A DNA stretch of 64,000 nucleotides from DAINPP01 sp963667315 (GCA_963667315.1 OY763325.1:3162001-3226000), one strand, 5' to 3'. Shown: positions 7,882-16,971, counted from the stretch's first letter. Program-made: numbers and translations. The notes: generated by a model not told the origin, from the letters alone.

Positions 7882-8856
7882 TTACGAAGCGTTTCGTTTA
7901 TCCATCAGACAGACGCTTCCGCTGGTTTGTTTTGCCTTGTGTTTCAAAGCGGCACAGGTATCACTCAGATGCAGATAATTGGAATAATGATTTTTTTCTA
8001 GATCTATACCGGCAATACTGATGCTGATGATCGGGAATTTCATCAAAGTTCCCTTTCGATCCCTCGTTTGAATAAAACCCCTTTTGATATCTTCGTCCGT
8101 ATAATGTTCTCTGATTTTTGTATCAAAATTTTCGATGAACTTTTTTATGTAGGTCTCTGATCTTTCGTTTGGAAGGGTCAGAACAAAATCATCACCGCCG
8201 ATATGTCCCATGAATATATCGGATACCTTTAGATCATCCGCCGTCTGTTTCATGATTTCCGATACGGAAAGGATGACTTTGTCTCCGTTTGCAAAGCCGT
8301 AGACATCGTTATACGCCTTGAAATTATCTAGGTCGATGTAAAAGACAGCTCTTTTGTCTTTTTCTTCAATCAAACTGCTGATATGATTTCTGATCGTATT
8401 GTTTCCCGGCAGGTGTGTGATGGGATTGGCATCAAGCGCGAGACTGTATAATCGTTTTAACTCTTTTATGGAGTTGGACAGCTCCATCTGATTTTTGATT
8501 CGCGCCAAAACGACGATGGGGACGAAAGGTTTTGTGATGTAATCGGCACAACCCACTTCAAATCCCTTTGCCTCATCCCTGTCTTCAGACGCAGCCGTTA
8601 AAAATATGACGGGGATTTCATGCGTTTCCTCCCCCTTTTTCAGTCTTTTACAGACTTCATAGCCGTCCATCGGGTCCATGATGATATCCAGCATGATCAG
8701 ATCAGGATGCTTTTTTCCTGCAAGCTCTATTCCTTTCGCACCATCCGTTGCAAAATAGACCGTGTAATGGGGACTGAGAACCTCCGCCAGCATCTTTATG
8801 TTTTCGGGTGTATCATCGATAATCAATACACTGTTTTTTTTCTCCGTCTCTTTCAT
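7882..8856 (-). CDS. Response regulator with GGDEF domain (putative diguanylate cyclase)
   Basis: 324 residues. The N-terminal receiver (about 8-125) has the acidic pair DD, phosphoacceptor Asp in LIMLDIIMD and Lys in ITKPF. The C-terminal GGDEF domain (about 140-320) has NPITHLPGN and FYIDLDNFKAYND before the signature, which here reads GGDDF. The fourth position is Asp instead of Glu, so activity is not certain. No RxxD inhibitory site is seen five residues upstream. The ATG directly abuts the stop of the hybrid kinase gene, which is its likely phosphodonor partner. Confidence 0.85.
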   Translation of the reverse strand: MKETEKKNSVLIIDDTPENIKMLAEVLSPHYTVYFATDGAKGIELAGKKHPDLIMLDIIMDPMDGYEVCKRLKKGEETHEIPVIFLTAASEDRDEAKGFEVGCADYITKPFVPIVVLARIKNQMELSNSIKELKRLYSLALDANPITHLPGNNTIRNHISSLIEEKDKRAVFYIDLDNFKAYNDVYGFANGDKVILSVSEIMKQTADDLKVSDIFMGHIGGDDFVLTLPNERSETYIKKFIENFDTKIREHYTDEDIKRGFIQTRDRKGTLMKFPIISISIAGIDLEKNHYSNYLHLSDTCAALKHKAKQTSGSVCLMDKRNAS

Positions 8857-11800
8857 TTAATCTTCCCCCGTGTTGAAGTGATATAACGAAGAGAAATGGT
8901 CAATGGCTTTCTCCGCTTCCTCGTATTGCAAATCATTAATCATTGATAGTATAACGGAAAAATCGGGTTTTAAATTTTTTGGAAGCTTTTTGTTTAAACG
9001 TTCCGCCAGTTTGATGGCATCGGTCTTAAAATCTTTAACCTCTTTCAAAAGTTGTACGAGTTCTTCGGAAAGTACGTCCGCGTTATTCTCACTATCTGTC
9101 TCAGTAACAGGATTTAACGTGTCTTTTTTGAAGTAATCCGCAATGGCTTTTAAAGTTGCAGAGAGCTGTTCTTCAAATGCCTTGAATCCTTCCGCATCGT
9201 TTATCTCATTCTGATAAGCCTTTTCAAGTCTCGCTGCACAAACCGCCAATCGATTGATACCGAGATTGGCACTGATCCCTTTTATCGTATGCACAATTCT
9301 CATACTCGTGCTGAAGTCGTTGTTTTTAAGAGCCTTTCTCAAAGTTGAGGGGGTCTGAAGATTTTTTTCGGTGAATGATTTCAGAAGATCCAAATACAGT
9401 TTTTCGTTTCCCATGAGTCTTGTCAGTCCTTCTTTTACCTGAATTCCTTCGATTTTTATAGAAGTATCAAGTGCTTTAAATTCAGCCGACGTTTCGTTTA
9501 TGACAGAAGCTGTTTTTGGCTGGAGATAATGTGAAAGGACTTCTATGATCTGATCAACTTCAATCGGTTTGCTAACTCTGTCATTCATCCTGCAATCGAG
9601 GTTCTTTTTATTTTCCTCTTCAAAAGACAGCGCTGTTAAGGCGATGATGGGAATTTGTTTCCAGTAACCTCCAAGGGCTCTGATCCTTCGAGTGGCCTCC
9701 CTTCCGTCCATCACGGGCATTTGAATATCCATCAGAATAACATCAAATTCTTCTTTGGTTGAGTTTTTAATCCTTTCAAGAGCATCAACGCCATTATCTG
9801 CAACCGTTATTTCGAAACCCTCACCGGTCAGGATCTCAGAGGCAACTTGCTGATTGATCTCATTATCCTCTACGAGGAGTACCCTTGTTCCGTAAAGTGA
9901 AAGGTTCTTTCTATTTACGTCTTCAGTGATCCGGTTTTCATAACTGCTTTTGTCAAAACCGGTATAGCCCTGAATTTCCATGATGGAATTATACAAAAGA
10001 GAAGGGTTGACGGGTTTATCCAGAAATTGAGCGATACCTGAAAGTTCCGCCTCCTTTTTTATTTCCTCTTTCCCGTAAGCTGAGATCATCATGATCTTAG
10101 GTGTCAGATGGTCATTGTCAGTTTCAATTTGTCGGATTATCTGTGCCGTTTCAATCCCGTTCATCTCCGGCATTTTATAATCGAGTATGATAAGTGAGAA
10201 TATTTCGCATTTGATTTTCTCAATTGCCGTCATTCCCGAATCTGCCTCTTCAACGTTAAAACCAAAATTTTCAAGTGTTTTTCTGATAATCTTTCTTGCT
10301 TCAGGATTATCATCGACAATCAGGATCTTCTGTTGGAGAATTTCATGAGGATAGATGATTTCGTTTTGCGGTAGCATGCTGTACTCCAGTATGATATCAA
10401 AACTGAATGTTGACCCTTTGCCGTATACACTCTTTACTGAGATTGATCCTCCCATCAATTCGATGATCTGTTTTGAGATTGTGAGACCAAGTCCTGTTCC
10501 ACCGTATTTTCTCGTGGTTGAGGCATCCGCTTGTGTGAATGCGGAGAATAGTTTGGAAAGTTGTTTTTCTGTCATACCGATTCCGGTATCGGTTATCTCG
10601 AAGAAAAGGCGTAGTTGATTAGTTGTAAAGGGTTTTGAATAAACCCTGACGATGATATTTCCGCGTTCGGTAAATTTGATTGCATTGTTGATGAGATTGA
10701 TCAGAACCTGCGTGAGTTTTACAGAGTCTCCCCTTAAGTTCCCGGGAATATCGTATGCAATATCAAAAAGCAGTTCAACACCATGTTGATCCGCTTTTAA
10801 GGTGAGAAGATTTGACAGATTGTAGACAATTTCGTTTAAGGTGAAGGGACGATTTTCCAATTCCATTTTTCCGGCTTCGATCTTTGAAAAATCGAGGATG
10901 TTGTTGATCAGTCCGAGAAGTGATTTGGCGGAACTGTAAAGTTTTTTATTGTAATCAAGTTGTCTCGCGTTTAGTCGGGTTTTAAAAAGAAGATTGCTTA
11001 ATCCGAGTATGGCGTTCATCGGGGTTCGTATCTCGTGTGAGATATTTGCAACAAACATGCTTTTTGCCTGACTCGCCTCATTCGCCTTTTTTCCCATCTT
11101 TCTTGAATGTTCAAGGGCATCTGATACCGCTTCAGAAAGCATTCTGAGCCGGATATTGTAAATGACGAATATCATCAATGCAATCAGGAATCCGATAAGA
11201 AACCATCTGTATTGTGTGATGATAGCGGGTATCGTTATCCTGCCAAAATCTTCATATGGGCTGATCCGTAATTCTTTCAGCAGATCCTCTACGATCGTAT
11301 AATCCTGGGGAACTGTCCAACCGCCAATTCCGGCGTTTAAAGCGGCGAGATTGAATTCAGACATTGCCATCAGAGTTAAAGCCACATCGTGTGCCATATC
11401 GTCACTGACATGTGCTGCTTTGGCGATAACCCATTCGGGATAAAGTTGTGTTGAATGCAGGAAGGGAAATTTCGGATCTTCTTTTCCGTTTAAGATCTTT
11501 ATATCGGAAAGATTTATTTTCCCCTCTTTTTCCATGTTTTCAAGTGTATCGGTTCTGACTGTTCCCGCATCATATCTTCCCGCGATAACATCATAGACGA
11601 CATCTTCATGTGTTCCGCTAAAATGAATCCTTTCGAAATCTTTAAAGGGATCTATCTCCATATCTCTGAAAGTCTTCCGGGCGATCTGCCAGCCGCCAAG
11701 TGAATAGGCATCAACCGCGGCAAATGATTGGCCTTCTATATCATTCAAAGAAGTGATTTCAGTGTTTTCCGCTCGTGTGAAGATGACAGCACCATATTTC

Positions 11801-12222
11801 AGATAGTCACGGTAGAAGATCGTATTTTCCATCGTTACAAGACGACTGACACCGTATCTGACTTTCAGATCAATGTACATTGAAGGATTTGTCAATGTAA
11901 AGTCAAGCATTTCTTTTTCTACATTTTCGTTAAACGCTTCAAAAGAAAGCGGGATGATGGTGAAATTATATCCCGGGATATTGAGGTCGAGATAATCTGC
12001 CGTTGAAGACCATTGTGCCAGACATCTTTCCGATCCGTTATTTGCCAGTACACCGATGACGATCTCATCATCCGTATTGAAATTTTTTTGTTTTATCTGT
12101 TTTTTCGTTTCTGCAGGTGCCTGATAAAACCCTAAAATAAAACACAGGAAAATCAATATGCCGATAAAAACGATGAAAATCCATCTGTGTTTAAAATGAT
12201 AGGTTTCGTGTTTTTGTGTCAT
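8857..12222 (-). CDS. Hybrid sensor histidine kinase with PhnD-type periplasmic sensor, two receivers and Hpt
   Basis: 1121 residues. TM1 is at about 14-33; an extracytoplasmic PhnD/PBP2-like domain spans about 50-320 (EIVIGVLANNGSERCLAQW, LTNPSMYIDL, ADYLD); TM2 is at about 339-357. The HisKA has H396 in ANISHEIRTPMN, followed by HATPase boxes (INLINNAIKFT, DTGIGM, GGTGLGL). Receiver 1 has LIILDYKMPEMNG, receiver 2 ILMDIQMPVMDG, and the C-terminal Hpt has HTIKG. This is a full internal phosphorelay sensing a small ligand through a transporter-type binding fold. The PBP2-like domain belongs to the phosphonate/phosphite-type class, but the ligand is unknown. Its stop abuts the REC-GGDEF start, giving a clear functional pair. 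Confidence 0.92.
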   Translation of the reverse strand: MTQKHETYHFKHRWIFIVFIGILIFLCFILGFYQAPAETKKQIKQKNFNTDDEIVIGVLANNGSERCLAQWSSTADYLDLNIPGYNFTIIPLSFEAFNENVEKEMLDFTLTNPSMYIDLKVRYGVSRLVTMENTIFYRDYLKYGAVIFTRAENTEITSLNDIEGQSFAAVDAYSLGGWQIARKTFRDMEIDPFKDFERIHFSGTHEDVVYDVIAGRYDAGTVRTDTLENMEKEGKINLSDIKILNGKEDPKFPFLHSTQLYPEWVIAKAAHVSDDMAHDVALTLMAMSEFNLAALNAGIGGWTVPQDYTIVEDLLKELRISPYEDFGRITIPAIITQYRWFLIGFLIALMIFVIYNIRLRMLSEAVSDALEHSRKMGKKANEASQAKSMFVANISHEIRTPMNAILGLSNLLFKTRLNARQLDYNKKLYSSAKSLLGLINNILDFSKIEAGKMELENRPFTLNEIVYNLSNLLTLKADQHGVELLFDIAYDIPGNLRGDSVKLTQVLINLINNAIKFTERGNIIVRVYSKPFTTNQLRLFFEITDTGIGMTEKQLSKLFSAFTQADASTTRKYGGTGLGLTISKQIIELMGGSISVKSVYGKGSTFSFDIILEYSMLPQNEIIYPHEILQQKILIVDDNPEARKIIRKTLENFGFNVEEADSGMTAIEKIKCEIFSLIILDYKMPEMNGIETAQIIRQIETDNDHLTPKIMMISAYGKEEIKKEAELSGIAQFLDKPVNPSLLYNSIMEIQGYTGFDKSSYENRITEDVNRKNLSLYGTRVLLVEDNEINQQVASEILTGEGFEITVADNGVDALERIKNSTKEEFDVILMDIQMPVMDGREATRRIRALGGYWKQIPIIALTALSFEEENKKNLDCRMNDRVSKPIEVDQIIEVLSHYLQPKTASVINETSAEFKALDTSIKIEGIQVKEGLTRLMGNEKLYLDLLKSFTEKNLQTPSTLRKALKNNDFSTSMRIVHTIKGISANLGINRLAVCAARLEKAYQNEINDAEGFKAFEEQLSATLKAIADYFKKDTLNPVTETDSENNADVLSEELVQLLKEVKDFKTDAIKLAERLNKKLPKNLKPDFSVILSMINDLQYEEAEKAIDHFSSLYHFNTGED

Positions 12223-12257
12223 AAAATCACATCCGATTAATCAATATCAGAACCCGG

Positions 12258-12572
12258 TCAATGAAATTCTTTTCGTTTAAGCCAGAAAAAAATTAGGTAT
12301 AGGATAGCGATGAAATATACGATTAATCCCGTCCACCAATACAGGGTGAACTGGAACACTGTTTTCAGCATAAAGAGGATAGTAAAGGCGATCAGTCCCC
12401 ATCGTTTTCTTTTCCATATGCCAAGTAATGCGATTACAACAGCGATGTAAAAGAAGATTGCGATCAGTATTTCATGTGATACTTGAATCTGAGAGAATGC
12501 CCTTTGAAATATGATGATAGACCAAATAATCCCAATGCCTACAAAATAATCTATAGATTTCATCTTTTTCAT
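12258..12572 (-). CDS. Small four-helix membrane protein, unknown
   Basis: 104 residues, almost entirely hydrophobic with about four predicted membrane segments and basic loops (WKRKRWG, WLKRKEFH). The ATG has GGAG at a good distance. No recognised family. It lies upstream of and in line with the hybrid kinase, separated by 35 nt, so co-transcription is possible. Confidence 0.6.
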   Translation of the reverse strand: MKKMKSIDYFVGIGIIWSIIIFQRAFSQIQVSHEILIAIFFYIAVVIALLGIWKRKRWGLIAFTILFMLKTVFQFTLYWWTGLIVYFIAILYLIFFWLKRKEFH

Positions 12573-12633
12573 TTATCGGCTCCGTTTTTCAGAATATGGA
12601 AACACCCTATTATATCATCAGATCATTCATGGC

Positions 12634-12676
12634 TTGACAAAAAAGTCAAAATCAGTTATACTAACGAACGTTAGTA
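12634..12676 (+). promoter_or_regulatory. Sigma70 promoter with TetR-type operator over the -10 region
   Basis: TTGACA (12634-12639), 17-bp spacer, TATACT (12657-12662). The 18-bp palindrome TACTAACGAACGTTAGTA (12659-12676) overlaps the -10 box and start point. Symmetric TAACG/CGTTA sites of this kind are typical TetR/AcrR operators, and the gene it controls encodes a TetR protein, so autorepression is likely. Confidence 0.85.
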
Positions 12677-12697
12677 AGTGTCATGTAGGGGTGACTT

Positions 12698-13342
12698 ATG
12701 AAGAAAGAAGAATATTTTTCGAATAGAATTAAGGCGTCTGAATCGACAAGAGAACGGCTTTTTTTAACGGCTGTCTATCTCTTTTCAAACAAGGGATACG
12801 ATAATGTTGGCATACGCGAACTCTGTCGTTTTATAGGAATAAAGGCCAGTTCTTTTTACAATCATTATCGTTCTAAGGAGATGTTGTTTCTCAGTATCCT
12901 TGATTCTTTCGAGGAGCATATGAACCGTGTTGTTTTTACGGAAGATGAAATTGATTCAATGGCAGAAAGCGGCGATATTGGTCTTTTTTTAAGGAAAAAT
13001 ATGGAGAAGTTTGCTCAGGTAACCGGAAATCCGCTTTTTTTCACCATGCTTCAGATTGTCTTCATGGAAAGTTATAAAAATAAACGGGCATATGAGATTG
13101 CGATCCAAAATGTTTATTATATTCGCAAAGATTATACCGAAGCCGTTTTGAAGAAGATGATTGATAATGGTTCAATACAAGCGACAGATGTGGAATTGAT
13201 CACAGCGGAATACTATTATGCATTGAAAGGGATGCTGGATGAATATCTGCTTCAGGAGGTATGGGCAAAGGATATCGGTTATTTAATGGAGCGTATCAAG
13301 CGACATGTGGGATTTTTTATAAAACTATTAGCGAAAGAATGA
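12698..13342 (+). CDS. TetR/AcrR family transcriptional regulator
   Basis: 214 residues. The N-terminal HTH (about 17-63) has the usual blocks: TRERLFLTAVYLFSNKGYDNVGIREL, then IKASSFYNHYRSKEMLF. The C-terminal ligand-binding helical domain is unspecific. It is preceded by GGGGTG at Shine-Dalgarno distance and by a promoter carrying a perfect palindrome, so it is probably a self-repressor. It is co-transcribed with the small membrane protein that follows, which may be its regulated target. Confidence 0.92.
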   Translation: MKKEEYFSNRIKASESTRERLFLTAVYLFSNKGYDNVGIRELCRFIGIKASSFYNHYRSKEMLFLSILDSFEEHMNRVVFTEDEIDSMAESGDIGLFLRKNMEKFAQVTGNPLFFTMLQIVFMESYKNKRAYEIAIQNVYYIRKDYTEAVLKKMIDNGSIQATDVELITAEYYYALKGMLDEYLLQEVWAKDIGYLMERIKRHVGFFIKLLAKE

Positions 13343-13351
13343 GGTGACATG

Positions 13352-13726
13352 ATGAGCCATGCAATGATGATTTCAGGGAGTATCATTCTGATTGCCTTGA
13401 CGGCAATAACAGGTGTTGTTCTAAGTCAAACGGGGAGACCTCTGAATACTATTCTGTTTACAATTCATAAACTTTCAGCAGTTGGATTTACAGTGTTTTC
13501 AGTCATTATCTTCATCAATTTGATTAAAACGGTGGAATCAGTCGATTCAACAACAAAATTCCTGCTGATTACCGTTGCGTGTGCAGCGGCTTTATTGTTT
13601 GTGACAGGTGGGCTTTTGAGCTTTGACAGATTTGCAAAAAAGTTTGTTGTTATCCTGCATGCTGTTCTGACGATTGTAATAAGTGGAAGTGCGGGAACGG
13701 TACTTTATCTCTTACTGAGAAGATAA
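13352..13726 (+). CDS. Small integral membrane protein, unknown
   Basis: 124 residues with four hydrophobic segments. A histidine sits in segment 2 (IHKLSAVGF) and another in segment 4 (VILHAVLT), reminiscent of small cytochrome-b561-like or DUF4405-type proteins; heme binding is only a possibility. ATG 13352 is chosen over 13349 because GAGG (13341-13344) is then 7 nt away. It follows the TetR gene by 9 nt and ends at a shared terminator. Confidence 0.65.
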   Translation: MSHAMMISGSIILIALTAITGVVLSQTGRPLNTILFTIHKLSAVGFTVFSVIIFINLIKTVESVDSTTKFLLITVACAAALLFVTGGLLSFDRFAKKFVVILHAVLTIVISGSAGTVLYLLLRR

Positions 13727-13755
13727 AACGGAGCCAGAGCTCCGTTTTATTTTTC
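13725..13755. terminator. Bidirectional terminator between membrane protein and GNAT genes
   Basis: AAAACGGAGC (13725-13734), loop CAGA, GCTCCGTTTT (13739-13748), followed by ATTTTT. The first arm overlaps the TAA stop. The A-rich 5' flank allows it to serve the convergent GNAT gene as well. Confidence 0.9.
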
Positions 13756-13775
13756 TGTTGCCACATTCATTTTCT

Positions 13776-14690
13776 TCAAGCGTCTTTTTCCAGCTTGTAG
13801 ATGAAATCCTTTTCCACTTCATAGAAGCCGATTTGTTTGTAAAACGGCTGGTCCGAGCCGACATAGACATGCGTAGCCCCCAGCTCTGAAATGAGATTTT
13901 CTCCATGATAAACAGCCGCTTTAGCCAGTCCGAGTTTTCTATGTTCGGGATGGGTTCCAACGGGTTCAAGGATACCAATCCTATTTGCACTGTCATACCA
14001 CATATTGGCAAAGGCAACAACAATTCCCTCTTTATCCACGATTTGTATATCGAGTTCAGGTCTGTAATCTTTCATATACATCATTTCTTTCTGAGCTTCG
14101 ACAGAGCGTTCCACGACATCTTTTCGGTCATTGTAACCAAAGGCATAAGCGTGACCGTTTGCCCTGTTTTCAGGTGTGGTTTCATTCGCTGTTTTGATTT
14201 GATATCCCGGCGGTAGTTTGATTTCGTTTTTTTCGCCGATATCTTTTTTGCTGCTGACCTCATGCCAGTCTTCTTTCGCGTATCCCCTTTTTTCAGCCAT
14301 TTTGATGATGTTCTCGGCGTATTCATTGATGGCAAGAAAAACTACTTTTTTTCCGTCTTTTTCCAGCATGAGATTTGATTCTGTAAATTCGAACATCTCC
14401 GTCAATACAGCTTCTTCAACATCAAACGTTCTCAGCTGAAAGAATGCCTCTCCCCTGTTTTCCCCTTCTGTGTTGACGATGGCAATGATTTCGCCGTCTT
14501 TTTCCCAGATCCTGATTCTTTTGCAGTATTCAACAGCGGAGACTTCGTTTAAAATCCTTGAAGCCGAGAAGGTAAAATTAAAACGGTCGATCAACCAGTT
14601 TCCCTTTTCGGGAAATGTTTTGTATGTTTCCACCAGGAAATCCCTTATCTGCCAGATAAGATTGATCTCACAGGTCTTTGATCTATACAT
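13776..14690 (-). CDS. GNAT family N-acetyltransferase
   Basis: 304 residues, long enough for two GNAT folds. The C-terminal half has the acetyl-CoA binding signature VGTHPEHRKLGLAKA (about 242-256), followed by the GATHVYVGSDQPFYKQIGFYEV strand-helix typical of the family. The N-terminal half is a divergent GNAT-like domain. GAGGTGATAAT precedes the ATG. Substrate unknown; it sits alone between a terminator and the divergent lipB promoter. Confidence 0.82.
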   Translation of the reverse strand: MYRSKTCEINLIWQIRDFLVETYKTFPEKGNWLIDRFNFTFSASRILNEVSAVEYCKRIRIWEKDGEIIAIVNTEGENRGEAFFQLRTFDVEEAVLTEMFEFTESNLMLEKDGKKVVFLAINEYAENIIKMAEKRGYAKEDWHEVSSKKDIGEKNEIKLPPGYQIKTANETTPENRANGHAYAFGYNDRKDVVERSVEAQKEMMYMKDYRPELDIQIVDKEGIVVAFANMWYDSANRIGILEPVGTHPEHRKLGLAKAAVYHGENLISELGATHVYVGSDQPFYKQIGFYEVEKDFIYKLEKDA

Positions 14691-14738
14691 ATTATCACCT
14701 CGATGGAATTATACCCGATGACTGCAGGATTTGTATTA

Positions 14739-14747
14739 TGCTATAAT
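14739..14747 (+). promoter_or_regulatory. Extended -10 promoter of lipB-lipA
   Basis: TGCTATAAT (TG at 14739-14740, TATAAT at 14742-14747) with only a weak -35 match. The predicted start point near 14754 excludes the upstream ATG at 14703 and supports TTG 14778 as the lipB start. Confidence 0.65.
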
Positions 14748-14777
14748 TCATTAAATATATCGGAGGTAAGGATTTTC

Positions 14778-15470
14778 TTGAATTACAGGGATTTTAAAGT
14801 TGTTAAGATGGGAATAATTGATTATCAGGAAGCATATAATCTCCAGGAGAAGATACATGAAAAGGTTCTCATGCATCAGCTTGGGAATATTTTTTTGATC
14901 CTGGAACATCCACCGGTTCTTACAATAGGGATATCGGGCAGTGAGGACAATATACTGGCTTCAGAATCCTTTCTGAAAGAAAGGGGAATAGACGTTCGAC
15001 ATATACGAAGAGGGGGCGATGTCACCTATCATGGACCCGGACAAATCGTCGGCTATCCTCTGTTTAATTTGAACGTTATCGGTCGTAATGTCAGAGCATA
15101 CGTTTCAAGACTCGAGAATACGATCATCAATCTTCTGAGTAAAGAATATCAGATTATTGCCCACAGTAACCCGGAATTTCCGGGGGTCTGGATAGAGGAC
15201 AGGAAGATTACGGCTGTCGGGACAAGAATTAAAAAAGGTGTATCCATGCACGGATTTGCCTTTAACGTGAATACGAATATGGAACATTTCCGCCTCATAA
15301 CACCTTGTGGCATAAGCGACAAAGCGGTGACGTCACTTGAAGCAGAAATTGGTCGAAAAGAGGATATGGGAAAGGTGAATGATTTAACGATAAGGCATCT
15401 TGCTGAAGCGTTTGATATGGATTATCGGATAATAGAGAAAGAAGAATTTTTAAAGTATTTGGGGGAATGA
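14778..15470 (+). CDS. lipB: Octanoyl-[acyl-carrier-protein]:protein N-octanoyltransferase LipB
   Basis: 230 residues from TTG 14778 (GGAGG at 14762-14766, 11 nt upstream). It transfers octanoate from ACP to lipoyl domains. The signature RRGGDVTYHGPGQ is present, with the catalytic Lys in GTRIKKGVSMHG and Cys in TPCGI, the Cys/Lys dyad of LipB. The in-frame ATG at 14703 precedes the promoter -10 and would add a non-conserved extension. It overlaps lipA by 4 nt (ATGA), so the pair forms a complete de novo lipoylation module. Confidence 0.95.
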   Translation: MNYRDFKVVKMGIIDYQEAYNLQEKIHEKVLMHQLGNIFLILEHPPVLTIGISGSEDNILASESFLKERGIDVRHIRRGGDVTYHGPGQIVGYPLFNLNVIGRNVRAYVSRLENTIINLLSKEYQIIAHSNPEFPGVWIEDRKITAVGTRIKKGVSMHGFAFNVNTNMEHFRLITPCGISDKAVTSLEAEIGRKEDMGKVNDLTIRHLAEAFDMDYRIIEKEEFLKYLGE

Positions 15471-16333
15471 AATTGTACATAAAAAAACCGGAATGGATTC
15501 GAACACCCATTCAGTCCAACAGGAATACCATGGAAGTAAAAAAGATGATTGACAGTCTGAACCTTCATACGGTGTGTAAAGAGGCGAATTGTCCTAATCT
15601 GATGGAATGTTTCAACAAAAGAACAGCAACTTTTATGATTCTGGGAAATATCTGTACGCGAAATTGTACGTTCTGCAATGTTCAGGGAGAAAAAAAGCCC
15701 CTGACAATAGATAGGGATGAACCGTCTAATGTTGCAAAGATGGTCAAAGAGATGGGTTTGAAATATGTGGTTGTGACGTCCGTCACACGAGATGATCTTG
15801 AAGACGGCGGGGCACAACAATTTGCAGATGTTATTCGGGAGATTAGAAAGGTATCTGAGGATATCGCCGTCGAAGTTCTCATTCCAGATTTCCAGGGGAA
15901 TGAGAAAGCACTTATGAAAGTCATAGAAGCCAATCCAAAAGTCATCAATCATAATATTGAGACGATTGAGAGATTGTATGCCGATCTCAGACCGCAGGCG
16001 AATTATCATCAGACGCTTGAACTTTTAAAGCGTGTCAAAAAGTATGCCCCTCATATCTCTTCAAAATCGGGTTTCATGGTTGGTTTTGATGAAACCGATG
16101 CGGAGATTATCAGTTTGATGGAAGATCTCAGAGAAAATGACTGTGATATTTTAACGATAGGGCAATACTTACAGCCGTCAAAGAAACATTATCCGCTGAA
16201 GAAATATGTCCATCCGGACACGTTTGCCCAATACGAGAAAACAGGGTATGAGCTCGGTTTTAAATACGTTGTTTCGGGACCTCTTGTGAGAAGTTCATAC
16301 AACGCTTCGGAAGCCTTCCAAAAGCAGCAATAG
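15467..16333 (+). CDS. lipA: Lipoyl synthase LipA
   Basis: 288-residue radical SAM enzyme that inserts two sulfurs into octanoyl groups. The auxiliary cluster motif CKEANCPNLMEC (CX4CX5C) and the radical-SAM motif CTRNCTFC (CX3CX2C) are both intact, and the C-terminal RSSYNA block is present. Length matches the family. It is translationally coupled to lipB. The lipoylated target complexes are not in the window. Confidence 0.96.
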   Translation: MKLYIKKPEWIRTPIQSNRNTMEVKKMIDSLNLHTVCKEANCPNLMECFNKRTATFMILGNICTRNCTFCNVQGEKKPLTIDRDEPSNVAKMVKEMGLKYVVVTSVTRDDLEDGGAQQFADVIREIRKVSEDIAVEVLIPDFQGNEKALMKVIEANPKVINHNIETIERLYADLRPQANYHQTLELLKRVKKYAPHISSKSGFMVGFDETDAEIISLMEDLRENDCDILTIGQYLQPSKKHYPLKKYVHPDTFAQYEKTGYELGFKYVVSGPLVRSSYNASEAFQKQQ

Positions 16334-16445
16334 AGAATGGTTTTATTATAGTGTTTAACAAATAAGACTGAAGAATTTCGAAGTTTAGATTATGACGATG
16401 AGAGATGGTGTAAGGTATCAATTATGAAGAAAGGGGGTGGTTCAA

Positions 16446-16778
16446 ATGGAGATGCTTCAGATCATTAACAATGAAAATGAAATTGTGTTCAAAATTCCGG
16501 AGGTTTTAGATTTGCGAAACGGTTCGGAGATAAAAGAGGAAATCATGCATACCATAAACCATTCAAAATGCAAACGGTATGTATTTGATCTCGATGAACT
16601 TGATCTGATCGACAGCTTTGGAATTGGTGTGCTGATCAGAATACAGAAGTCGATGAATGATTTTGGGGAAAAAATGTATCTTTTAAAGCCTAATGCATCA
16701 ATCGTTCGAACATTTGAACTTCTTAAATTGACCGGCTTTTTCAAGATCATTGAAAAAACTGAGCCGGATAAGGGTTGA
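16446..16778 (+). CDS. STAS-domain protein (anti-sigma factor antagonist-like)
   Basis: 110 residues covering one STAS domain. The phosphorylatable Ser is seen in LDLIDSFGIGVLIRIQ, matching the D-S-x-G core of SpoIIAA/RsbV proteins. ATG 16446 is preferred to GTG 16437 because GGGGGTG lies 8 nt upstream of it. No partner kinase or sigma factor adjoins, so its partner is encoded elsewhere. Confidence 0.82.
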   Translation: MEMLQIINNENEIVFKIPEVLDLRNGSEIKEEIMHTINHSKCKRYVFDLDELDLIDSFGIGVLIRIQKSMNDFGEKMYLLKPNASIVRTFELLKLTGFFKIIEKTEPDKG

Positions 16779-16825
16779 CAGGCTTTATCCTTTAAAAGAT
16801 AATTATAAATTTTAATAATAAAGAT

Positions 16826-16865
16826 AAAAAAGGTATTTCGCGTGGGTGAAATACCTTTTTTTATA
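16826..16865 (+). terminator. Rho-independent terminator after the STAS gene
   Basis: AAAAAAGGTATTTC (16826-16839) pairs with GAAATACCTTTTTT (16848-16861) around an 8-nt loop. Confidence 0.92.
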
Positions 16866-16893
16866 TTTATTAAAGTAGGAGAAATTTATAATA

Positions 16894-16927
16894 CTTCACG
16901 TTTTCTTCACGAAACTTCACGTATTAT
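16894..16927 (+). promoter_or_regulatory. Three helically phased CTTCACG repeats before a -10 box (PhoB/OmpR-type activator site?)
   Basis: CTTCACG occurs at 16894-16900, 16905-16911 and 16915-16921, one helical turn (11 and 10 bp) apart, and runs into TATTAT (16922-16927). No -35 hexamer is present. Heptamer repeats every 10-11 bp next to a -10 box are the design of PhoB/PhoP and other OmpR-family activator sites. The downstream gene is a polyphosphate polymerase, which makes phosphate control attractive. Confidence 0.6.
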
Positions 16928-16971
16928 CGCCTTGACCGGCAAAAAAACATTAAGGGGACAGGGGTGATGAT

